The notes beneath the pieces are model-generated. The model saw only the letters and a program-made list of their open reading frames with translations, had not been told where the DNA came from and searched no databases. A stretch of 64,000 bases of DNA from Rhizobium sp. WYCCWR10014. Lineage in GTDB: Bacteria; Pseudomonadota; Alphaproteobacteria; Rhizobiales; Rhizobiaceae. This document shows, in pieces, positions 57,879 to 64,000 of this stretch (the stretch's first letter is position 1; each line of letters opens with the position of its first letter). The position numbers and the translations under genes were made by a program. The DNA is taken from NCBI RefSeq assembly GCF_001657485.1, contig NZ_LXFU01000031.1:3485-67484 (forward strand), read 5' to 3'.

Positions 57879-58127
57879 ATGCGCATACGCAGGACAAACA
57901 TCATACTGGCGGGATGCCTTGCCATCTCCGCCTGCCAGTCCGGCCCGACGTCGCAGGCCGTCTCGGATCGTAATTCCGAATTCGGCTGCATCGCGGGAAC
58001 CGTCGGCGGCGCGATTATCGGTGGCTTGATCGGCAGTACGATCGGCGCCGGAACCGGACAGGTGCTTGCTGTCGGCGCCGGCATCGGCGGCGGCGGTTTC
58101 GTAGGCAACCGTCTGGCTTGCCGCTAA
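57879..58127 (+). CDS. small glycine-zipper lipoprotein
   Basis: 82 residues. A signal with lipobox LAISAC (Cys20 as lipidation site) is followed by a glycine-zipper segment (GTVGGAIIGGLIGSTIGAGTG) that should insert in a membrane. Similar to SlyB/YmgG-like outer-membrane lipoproteins. GGGAGGGAAAG precedes the ATG. The EF-hand gene follows after 20 bases, so the two are probably cotranscribed. Confidence 0.8.
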   Translation: MRIRRTNIILAGCLAISACQSGPTSQAVSDRNSEFGCIAGTVGGAIIGGLIGSTIGAGTGQVLAVGAGIGGGGFVGNRLACR

Positions 58128-58147
58128 TTGGGGAGGGATATCAAGCG

Positions 58148-58507
58148 ATGAAAACCTTGGCTTTCGCGACGACACTCATCCTGTGCCAATGTGTTGGGGC
58201 AGTGGCGCAACAGCAGCAACAGCCCGGATCGATGTATCAGGGCCAGATGGACCGGCTCGACGGCAATGCCAGCAAGGCCGTCGACCGTTCGGAATACGAG
58301 ACCTTCATGGGCACGGCTTTCGGAAGTCTCGACAAGAACAAGGATGGCAGCCTGCAGTCCGACGAGACAGTGCAGATCCTGACGGTCGAGCAATTCACTT
58401 TGACCGACGCGAACCAAAACGGCCGCATCAGCAGAAGCGAATTCATGCAGCGGGTGATGGCGGATTTTGCGACAGCCGACCACGACCGGGACGGAAACCT
58501 TCAGTGA
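58148..58507 (+). CDS. exported EF-hand calcium-binding protein
   Basis: 119 residues. Signal peptide at about 1-21, a Gln run, then EF-hand loops DKNKDGSLQSDE (62-73) and DANQNGRISRSE (87-98), and a third, DHDRDGNLQ, that is cut short by the stop. ATG at 58148 follows GGGGAGGG at moderate distance. Probably periplasmic Ca2+ binding. A strong terminator follows. Confidence 0.85.
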   Translation: MKTLAFATTLILCQCVGAVAQQQQQPGSMYQGQMDRLDGNASKAVDRSEYETFMGTAFGSLDKNKDGSLQSDETVQILTVEQFTLTDANQNGRISRSEFMQRVMADFATADHDRDGNLQ

Positions 58508-58540
58508 CGGAGACGTCAAACCGAATGTGGCAATAGAGAA

Positions 58541-58570
58541 AAACCCGGCGATGTGCTTCGCCGGGTTTTA
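58541..58570. terminator. rho-independent terminator
   Basis: AAACCCGGCG and CGCCGGGTTT form a 10-bp stem with an 8-base loop followed by a T-rich tail. Located after the EF-hand gene and before the convergent DUF1328 gene, it serves the plus strand and, through the A-run, probably the minus strand as well. Confidence 0.8.
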
Positions 58571-58588
58571 TACTTTAATCTGTCCGCG

Positions 58589-58753
58589 TTATACTTTTCG
58601 CATCAGTCGCATGACGAGCGACACGACGAACAGCACCAGGAAAATAAAGAACAGAACCTGGGCAATGGAAGCTGAAGCACCTGCGATGCCGCCAAATCCT
58701 AGGACGCCGGCAATCAAGGCCACAACGAGAAACACCAGAGCGTAGTAAAGCAT
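58589..58753 (-). CDS. DUF1328 small membrane protein
   Basis: 54 residues beginning [25 protein letters not shown] in two pieces, with a second hydrophobic helix [15 protein letters not shown] and a basic C-terminus (MRLMRKV). This is the typical DUF1328/YtjA protein, two membrane helices with GFGGIAG between. AAGGAGATTGCG lies directly before the ATG. Often stress-induced in relatives; function unknown. Confidence 0.88.
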   Translation of the reverse strand: MLYYALVFLVVALIAGVLGFGGIAGASASIAQVLFFIFLVLFVVSLVMRLMRKV

Positions 58754-58839
58754 CGCAATCTCCTTTTACGTTGCTGCGGAGATAACGGAGGCCGCCCCAT
58801 TTGGTTCCCGTCCGTGTCACGGTCGGCGCATCGGTTTGT

Positions 58840-59367
58840 TCAGCCGAAATGAAAGGCGCCGCTGTACGTCCGGTCGCCTTCATTCGGCTCGGGAGGTTCG
58901 GCCGCATCGAGATAGGCCTTGAGCGGCCCGGTCAATACGAACCAGATGCTGGCTCCCAGCATGAAACTGGCCCCGACCGGATCGTCGATGCGGGCGATGA
59001 ACGGAAGGCAGGCGGATGCGAAGAGGACGATGATCCGCACCGACCACTCCCCCTCACGTTTGGCGATGGCGCGCGCTCTCAGCGACTTGTACTCCCGGGC
59101 GCCGTAACCGCCTTGCCCTGCCTTCACAGCCGAAAGCAGCTTTCGCGCCGACGGCAGCGCCAGCATGATCAGCGCGGCAACACTGAGCGTGAAAGTCTCG
59201 CCGGCCATGACCTGCCCGCTCGCGATCAGGAGAAAGGAGAGCACGACGAGATTCCATGTCGGCTCCAGCAGCTCCGGCGGTTGCCGCGTGCGGAGATGCC
59301 AACTCCGTAGCAAACCCGCCGCGCCGTGCAGTAGCGGCTGATCGATATAGCGATTGATCCAGTCCAT
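58840..59367 (-). CDS. hypothetical membrane protein
   Basis: 175 residues from the ATG at 59367 (GGGGACGGG upstream; 59430 is an alternative start without a ribosome site). It has three or four hydrophobic segments (NLVVLSFLLIASGQVMA, FTLSVAALIMLALP, IIVLFASACLPFI, ASFMLGASIWFVLTGPL) separated by a basic cytoplasmic loop. I recognise no family with certainty. Codon use and length suggest a real gene. Confidence 0.7.
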   Translation of the reverse strand: MDWINRYIDQPLLHGAAGLLRSWHLRTRQPPELLEPTWNLVVLSFLLIASGQVMAGETFTLSVAALIMLALPSARKLLSAVKAGQGGYGAREYKSLRARAIAKREGEWSVRIIVLFASACLPFIARIDDPVGASFMLGASIWFVLTGPLKAYLDAAEPPEPNEGDRTYSGAFHFG

Positions 59368-59537
59368 GCCGTTGTGCCCGTCCCCGATTGCATGAAGAGG
59401 CCTCCGAACACCACGGAATTTGGTCATCATCGTGGCGATAACCGTCGAATCCGCTCTTCACGTGGACGAACTGGCATTACCGACGCGCGTCACGGTCGCA
59501 AAATCTGAAGGCGACCTCAGAACTTGGCGACACCAGT

Positions 59538-59930
59538 TTAGCGCAATTCCTGCGCAACCTCCCAGAGATGGCCCGACGGATCCGCAAAGGCCGCAGTGCG
59601 GCGGCCCCATGGACGATCGATCGGACCATTGAGCAGCGTGACCCCGAGCTTGCGCAGTTCCGCGCAAACCGCATCGACTGCATCGACCTTGATCGTCAAC
59701 AGGACGCGCGCGCCGGAACCCGGTGCTGCCACCGCCGACGGATCGACCAGTTGAGGTGCTTCCGTCACTTTCAGCAGGTTGATCATCGTTCCGGAGAATT
59801 TCAGCACCGAGGATACTGCGTCCTCATAGACGATCTCAGGTGAAAAGACCTTCTGGTAGAACGCTTTGGCCTCGTCGATATCATCGACGAACAGGGTGAC
59901 GACCTCGATCCTGTCTAACAGCATGGACAT
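59538..59930 (-). CDS. VOC-family protein
   Basis: 130 residues. DRIEVVTLFVDDIDEAKAFYQKVF opens the first beta-alpha-beta unit and TAAFADPSGHLWEVAQEL closes the second. Typical glyoxalase/bleomycin-resistance fold. AAGGAAGAG precedes two closely spaced ATGs (59930, 59924). Role unknown. Confidence 0.85.
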   Translation of the reverse strand: MSMLLDRIEVVTLFVDDIDEAKAFYQKVFSPEIVYEDAVSSVLKFSGTMINLLKVTEAPQLVDPSAVAAPGSGARVLLTIKVDAVDAVCAELRKLGVTLLNGPIDRPWGRRTAAFADPSGHLWEVAQELR

Positions 59931-60032
59931 CTCTTCCTTCGTTGCTCCGACCGCTCAGCCGATATCGCTGGCCGGCTGTCTGCTGGTCGCTTCGAGCCTG
60001 GCAGTTTCGACATGCCCCGCGAAAAAAATCCG

Positions 60033-61655
60033 TCAACTCCGCAGGCCGGGCGCCTCATGGCCGGTGCGCGCCACGTATTCGGTGTAGCCGCCGCCATATT
60101 GGTGGACACCCTCGGGCGTCAGTTCCAGCACCCGGTTGGAGAGTGCGGCGAGGAAATGCCGATCGTGCGAAACGAACAGCATGGTGCCCTCATATTGCGA
60201 CAGGGCCTTGATCAGCATTTCCTTGGTGTCGAGGTCGAGATGGTTCGTCGGCTCGTCAAGCACCAGCAGGTTCGGCGGGTCGAACAGCATGATCGCCATG
60301 ACCAGCCGCGCCTTTTCGCCGCCTGACAGGACCCGGCACCGCTTCTCGACATCGTCGCCGGAGAAGCCGAAGCAGCCGGCCAGTGCGCGCAAGGGCCCCT
60401 GCCCCGCCTGGGGAAACTGGTCTTCCAGCATCTGGAAGACAGTGCGCTCACCGTCCAGTATGTCCATGGCGTGCTGGGCGAAATACCCCATCTTGACGCT
60501 GGCGCCCAGCGCAACGCTGCCCTGATCCGGCGCGGTGGAGCCGGTCACCAGCTTCAGCAGCGTCGACTTGCCGGCGCCGTTGATGCCCATGATGCACCAG
60601 CGTTCCCGCCGCCGCACGACAAAATCCAAACCCTCGTAGATGCTGCGGCTGCCGTATTTCTTGTGAACGTTCTTGAGGTTGACCACGTCCTCGCCGGAGC
60701 GCGGCGCCGGCTGGAACTCGAAGGAAACGATCTGGCGGCGCTTGGGCGGCTCTACCCGGTCGATCTTCTCCAGCTTCTTCACCCGGCTCTGCACCTGCGA
60801 GGCATGCGAGGCGCGCGCCTTGAACCGTTCGATGAACTTGATTTCCTTGGCGAGCATCGCCTGCTGGCGTTCGAACTGGGCCTGCTGCTGCTTCTCGTTC
60901 TGCGCCCGCTGCTGCTCGTAGAATTCGTAGTCGCCGGAATAGGCGGTCAGCGTGCCCGCATCGATCTCGATGATCTTGGTGACGATGCGGTTCATGAACT
61001 CGCGGTCGTGCGAGGTCATCAGCAGCGCGCCCTCGTAACCTTTCAGGAATTCCTCCAGCCAGATCAGGCTTTCGAGATCCAGATGGTTGCTCGGCTCGTC
61101 GAGCAGCATGACGTCGGGGCGCATGAGGAGAATGCGGGCGAGCGCCACGCGCATCTTCCAGCCGCCCGACAGCGCGCCAACATCACCGTCCATCATCTCC
61201 TGGCTGAAGCTCAGACCCGCGAGCACTTCGCGCGCACGTCCTTCGAGCGCATAACCGTCCAGCTCCTCGTAGCGCGCCTGCACCTCGCCGTAACGCTCGA
61301 TGATCTCTTCCATCTCATCGGCCTTGTCGGGGTCGGCCATCGCCGCCTCCAGATCGCGCAATTCGCCGGCAACGATGCTGACCGGACCGGCGCCGTTCAT
61401 CACCTCGGCGACGGCGCTATGGCCTGCCATCTCGCCGACATCCTGGTTGAAATAACCGATGGTGACGCCCCTTTCGACGGAGACCTGCCCCTCGTCGGGC
61501 TGCTCCTCACCGTTGATCATCCGGAAGACGGTCGTCTTGCCGGCGCCGTTCGGACCGACGAGACCGATCTTCTCACCGCGATTGAGCGCTGCGGACGCCT
61601 CGATGAAGAGGATGCGGTGACTGAGCTGCTTGCTGATATTTTCGATACGGATCAT
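60033..61655 (-). CDS. ABC-F family ATPase
   Basis: 540 residues with two ABC domains and no membrane segments. Walker A 1 is GPNGAGKTT, signature LSGGWKMRVALARIL, Walker B VMLLDEPSNHLD. Walker A 2 is GINGAGKST, signature LSGGEKARLVMAIML, Walker B LLVLDEPTNHLD. Between them is the charged, Gln-rich linker (YEFYEQQRAQNEKQQQAQ) that reaches the ribosomal P site in EttA/Uup/YheS-type factors. The start at 61655 fits the ABC-F N-terminus. It acts on ribosomes in the cytoplasm, perhaps as a translation or stalling factor. Confidence 0.9.
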   Translation of the reverse strand: MIRIENISKQLSHRILFIEASAALNRGEKIGLVGPNGAGKTTVFRMINGEEQPDEGQVSVERGVTIGYFNQDVGEMAGHSAVAEVMNGAGPVSIVAGELRDLEAAMADPDKADEMEEIIERYGEVQARYEELDGYALEGRAREVLAGLSFSQEMMDGDVGALSGGWKMRVALARILLMRPDVMLLDEPSNHLDLESLIWLEEFLKGYEGALLMTSHDREFMNRIVTKIIEIDAGTLTAYSGDYEFYEQQRAQNEKQQQAQFERQQAMLAKEIKFIERFKARASHASQVQSRVKKLEKIDRVEPPKRRQIVSFEFQPAPRSGEDVVNLKNVHKKYGSRSIYEGLDFVVRRRERWCIMGINGAGKSTLLKLVTGSTAPDQGSVALGASVKMGYFAQHAMDILDGERTVFQMLEDQFPQAGQGPLRALAGCFGFSGDDVEKRCRVLSGGEKARLVMAIMLFDPPNLLVLDEPTNHLDLDTKEMLIKALSQYEGTMLFVSHDRHFLAALSNRVLELTPEGVHQYGGGYTEYVARTGHEAPGLRS

Positions 61656-61859
61656 GATTTGCGCGGGAGCCTGGGAAGGAGATTTTGGCGCGCTTATGCC
61701 ATGCGGGGAAATCGCAGGATAGCCCTGTTTCACACCCTCTCGATCAAGAGTATGACGCCGAAAGGTGTGAGCGGTTTTCGGGCGACATCATGCTCGCCTT
61801 CTTTAATTTGGAACCGGATTGGATATTATCGCCGCTCACGCCAACGGAGACCTGTGCCA

Positions 61860-62189
61860 ATGAGCGTTCGTCCACCACAGTCCTTCAGACAATCCCAGCA
61901 GGATAAAAACGGCTTCAACGTCCTCGAATATGAGCTGATGTCGGAACGCGCGGATTCGCTTGGACGTCACGGGCTGAAGGTTGAGGCGGCGCTTGCCGCT
62001 CTGAAGGCATGGACTTCCGACCGCCAAAGCGCCGAAGACCGCGAGAAGCTTCTCAATGAAGCCTCCGACGCCGTCTGGGCGTTTTTCATCCAGCGTGAGA
62101 TCTGCGGGTTGCGGAACAACCGCGACGCCATTCAGCGCTACGGCATCCCGAACGAAGTGCTCGCGAGATTGGGCGCGATGCGGAAATAA
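61860..62189 (+). CDS. small conserved-looking helical protein
   Basis: 109 residues, mostly alpha-helical, soluble, with a central amphipathic region (LGRHGLKVEAALAALKAW) and no cysteine. ATG at 61860 has GGAGA at suitable distance. It looks like a short rhizobial protein of a DUF family I cannot name with confidence. It precedes the epimerase gene by 103 bases in the same direction. Confidence 0.65.
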   Translation: MSVRPPQSFRQSQQDKNGFNVLEYELMSERADSLGRHGLKVEAALAALKAWTSDRQSAEDREKLLNEASDAVWAFFIQREICGLRNNRDAIQRYGIPNEVLARLGAMRK

Positions 62190-62292
62190 CGCGGCGATGG
62201 CTGGAGTGGCTGCCGTCGCGACCTCTATTGGGTGGCAATCCCCGGTTCGGAACGGTATGGCTGGGTGCCGAACCAATGCGAAAGGAAACGCG

Positions 62293-63159
62293 ATGCCAAT
62301 CTCAATCCGGATCGGGAATCAGGATCTCACCGTCGATGTCTCCTCCCTCGGCGCCGAGATGCAGGCGCTTACGTCAAGCGACGGGCGCCCTTGGTTATGG
62401 ACCGGCGACGCAGCCTTCTGGACCGGGCGGTCGCCGATCCTGTTTCCGATCGTCGGCAAGGCGTCTGACGACAAGATCACGATCGACGGCACGGTCTATC
62501 CGATGGCCCAGCATGGTTTTGCCCGCCGCAGCGAATTCACGCTTGCGGCATCCACCGAGACGATGTGCCGGTTCGAACTGACCGCCTCAGAGGCGTCGCG
62601 GGCGGTCTATCCCTTCGAGTTTCAGCTGGCCGTGGTGCATGCGGTCGAGGGCCGGGTGTTGACTGTCACGGCGGAGGTCACCAATCGCGACCAGAAGCCG
62701 ATGCCCTTCGGTCTCGGCTTCCATTCGGCCTTCGCCTGGCCATTGCCCGGCGCTTCCGGGCGCGACCATATCGTGACGCTCGACAATGAAGGCGAGCCGG
62801 CGCTTGTGCGGCTGGGAGGCGGTCTCATCAACCCTGCGGCCCTGCCCTCGCCGTTCAAGGCCGGCCGGCTGGTGCTCGATCATTCGATGTTCGAGCAGGA
62901 TGCAATGATTTTCCCTGATGGTGCGGGCGAAGGCTTGAGTTACGGCGCCGAAGGCGGGCCGACCATGCAGTTCCATTTCGAAAACCTGCCCAATCTTGCG
63001 CTGTGGACCAAGCCGGGTGCACCCTTCCTCTGCGTCGAGCCCTGGCATGGAACGGCCGCAGAAGCTGGAGGATCGAACGAGCTTTCGGCGAGGCCGTCCA
63101 CCACGATCCTGGCCCCGGGCGCTGTCGCCCGCTTCGCCTTTACGGTCGAAATTCCGTAA
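62293..63159 (+). CDS. aldose 1-epimerase family protein (LacX-like)
   Basis: 288 residues. YPMAQHGFARRSEF and GFGFHSAF-like GLGFHSAFAWPL carry the two catalytic-region histidines, and CVEPWHG near the C-terminus supplies the catalytic Glu. The layout is that of the LacX branch of galactose mutarotase-like proteins. AAAGGAAA precedes the ATG at 62293; the longer frame from 62056 reads over the previous gene in another phase. It may equilibrate sugar anomers. Substrate not known. Confidence 0.86.
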   Translation: MPISIRIGNQDLTVDVSSLGAEMQALTSSDGRPWLWTGDAAFWTGRSPILFPIVGKASDDKITIDGTVYPMAQHGFARRSEFTLAASTETMCRFELTASEASRAVYPFEFQLAVVHAVEGRVLTVTAEVTNRDQKPMPFGLGFHSAFAWPLPGASGRDHIVTLDNEGEPALVRLGGGLINPAALPSPFKAGRLVLDHSMFEQDAMIFPDGAGEGLSYGAEGGPTMQFHFENLPNLALWTKPGAPFLCVEPWHGTAAEAGGSNELSARPSTTILAPGAVARFAFTVEIP

Positions 63160-63163
63160 TAGA

Positions 63164-63197
63164 GAAAGCGCCCGCCGGAAAGCCGGGCGAGCGCTTC
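63164..63197. terminator. imperfect GC-rich stem-loop between convergent genes
   Basis: AAGCGC and GCGCTT close a GC-rich stem with bulges, in the 48-base gap between the epimerase gene and the convergent exporter gene. Probably a shared terminator. Pairing is imperfect. Confidence 0.45.
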
Positions 63198-63207
63198 TGT
63201 CTCCGTT

Positions 63208-64000
63208 TCAGTGGGCGCCGGCGCCACCACCGGCCCGCGGTTTTTGGGTGAGCAGCAGGGCGACGGCGGCAATGGCAAGAACCACGCCGATGACGGCGAA
63301 TGTATCGGCAAAACCCAGGATGAGGGCCTGGCGTTTGACGACCTGGCCAAGCGCCACGATGGCCTTCTGGGTTGCGACGGCAGGGTCGGAAACACCATGC
63401 TGCATGAAGTAGCCTGTCAATTGGTCGAGACGGGTGCGGACTTCGTCACGGCCGAGCGTCACCGACTGGCCGATGATATTCGAGTGGAACTGCTCGCGTT
63501 TGGTCAGCACCGTGCCGAGTGTCGCCGTGCCGACGGCGCCGCCGAGATTGCGCAGCATGTTGGTCAGGCCCGAGGCGGCGGCCGCATCCGAAGGCGCAAT
63601 GCCGGCAGTGGTGATGGCGGTGATCGGCGTCAGCACCAGGGCTTGGCCGATGGCGCGGACGATGTTCGGAATCCAGAACTGGTCGCCTGCCGTGTCGGCT
63701 GAAAGCGTGATGTTCATGAAGCAGCTGATCGCGAAGATCGAGATGCCGAGGAAGCCGATGTAACGCGCATCGAAGCGCTTCATCATCATCGGCACGAGCG
63801 GGATCAAAAGCAGCTGCGGCAGGCCGGTCCATGCCAGCACGTTGCCGATCTGCTCGGCATTGTAGCGCTGCACCTGGCCGAGATATTGCGGCAGGATGTA
63901 GACGGTGCCGAAGAGGGCGACGCCGACCAGCACGTTGACGGCAACGCCTATGCCGAAATTGCGCTGTTTCAACAGGCGCAGCTTGACCAGCGGCTTTTCC
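63208..64000 (-). CDS. MFS exporter, DHA2/EmrB family, C-terminal part
   Basis: The window end cuts this gene; about 263 C-terminal residues are present. At least five membrane segments are visible (NFGIGVAVNVLVGVALFGTVYILPQYL, then GFLGISIFAISCFMNI, VLTPITAITTAGIA and a last one, IGVVLAIAAVALLLTQ). The LTNMLRNLGGAVGTA motif in the late helices is characteristic of 14-helix DHA2 drug exporters. An EmrA-like partner, if any, would lie outside the window. Confidence 0.88.
   Translation of the reverse strand, partial: EKPLVKLRLLKQRNFGIGVAVNVLVGVALFGTVYILPQYLGQVQRYNAEQIGNVLAWTGLPQLLLIPLVPMMMKRFDARYIGFLGISIFAISCFMNITLSADTAGDQFWIPNIVRAIGQALVLTPITAITTAGIAPSDAAAASGLTNMLRNLGGAVGTATLGTVLTKREQFHSNIIGQSVTLGRDEVRTRLDQLTGYFMQHGVSDPAVATQKAIVALGQVVKRQALILGFADTFAVIGVVLAIAAVALLLTQKPRAGGGAGAH

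Overview
The window is GC-rich alphaproteobacterial DNA of the Rhizobium type (R. leguminosarum/etli-like). It is crowded with ABC importers, sugar-catabolic enzymes and LysR, GntR, LacI and DeoR regulators. It also carries the complete glycerol locus glpR-glpD-glpSTPQUV-glpK as described for R. leguminosarum. No tRNA, rRNA, insertion sequence, phage gene, replication gene or CRISPR array was found. The layout is that of a catabolic accessory replicon or chromosomal island, but nothing here decides which.

Region by region. 1-4.1 kb: a LysR regulator, a small XRE protein, a two-domain methyltransferase and an alpha/beta hydrolase fused to a LuxR DNA-binding domain. 4.3-12.5 kb: a minus-strand operon of MalK-like ATPase, two MalFG-type permeases, binding protein and GH2 glycosidase, divergent from a LacI regulator across a perfect inverted repeat. 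12.7-19.4 kb: an orphan AAA ATPase, a CMD-family protein with divergent LysR, an L,D-transpeptidase, an FGGY pentulose kinase beside the 3' remnant of a short-chain dehydrogenase, and a protein-isoaspartate methyltransferase.

19.5-31.9 kb: the least familiar unit. A GntR regulator, a DUF1537 acid-sugar kinase and an Opp/Dpp-type ABC importer run leftward. A DapA-family lyase, an Asp-box (sialidase-like) protein, an iron-type alcohol dehydrogenase and a PdxA-family dehydrogenase run rightward. DUF1537 kinase plus PdxA2 is the signature of D-threonate-type catabolism, but the extra enzymes and peptide-type importer suggest a larger substrate that I cannot name. 32.0-33.9 kb: two toxin-antitoxin loci. 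The VapBC-like one is broken in both genes; the RES/Xre one looks intact. 34.0-34.9 kb: an alanyl-tRNA-synthetase-like catalytic domain standing alone, with a problem at its 5' end.

35-39 kb: AraC regulator, VOC protein and an SsuABC/TauABC-type importer. 39.4-44.0 kb: a ribose-type importer (binding protein, double ATPase, two permeases). 44.1-54.1 kb: the glycerol operon. Glycerol enters by the ABC importer, is phosphorylated by GlpK and oxidised by GlpD to DHAP under GlpR. 54.2-64 kb: a DMT exporter with divergent LysR, GNAT, DUF992, a glycine-zipper lipoprotein, an EF-hand protein, DUF1328, VOC, an ABC-F ATPase, an aldose-1-epimerase-like protein and the 3' part of a DHA2-family MFS exporter cut by the window end.

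A pattern across the window: in four of the five importer operons the binding-protein gene is followed directly by one or two strong stem-loops before the next gene. The fifth has a 4-base gene overlap at that junction.
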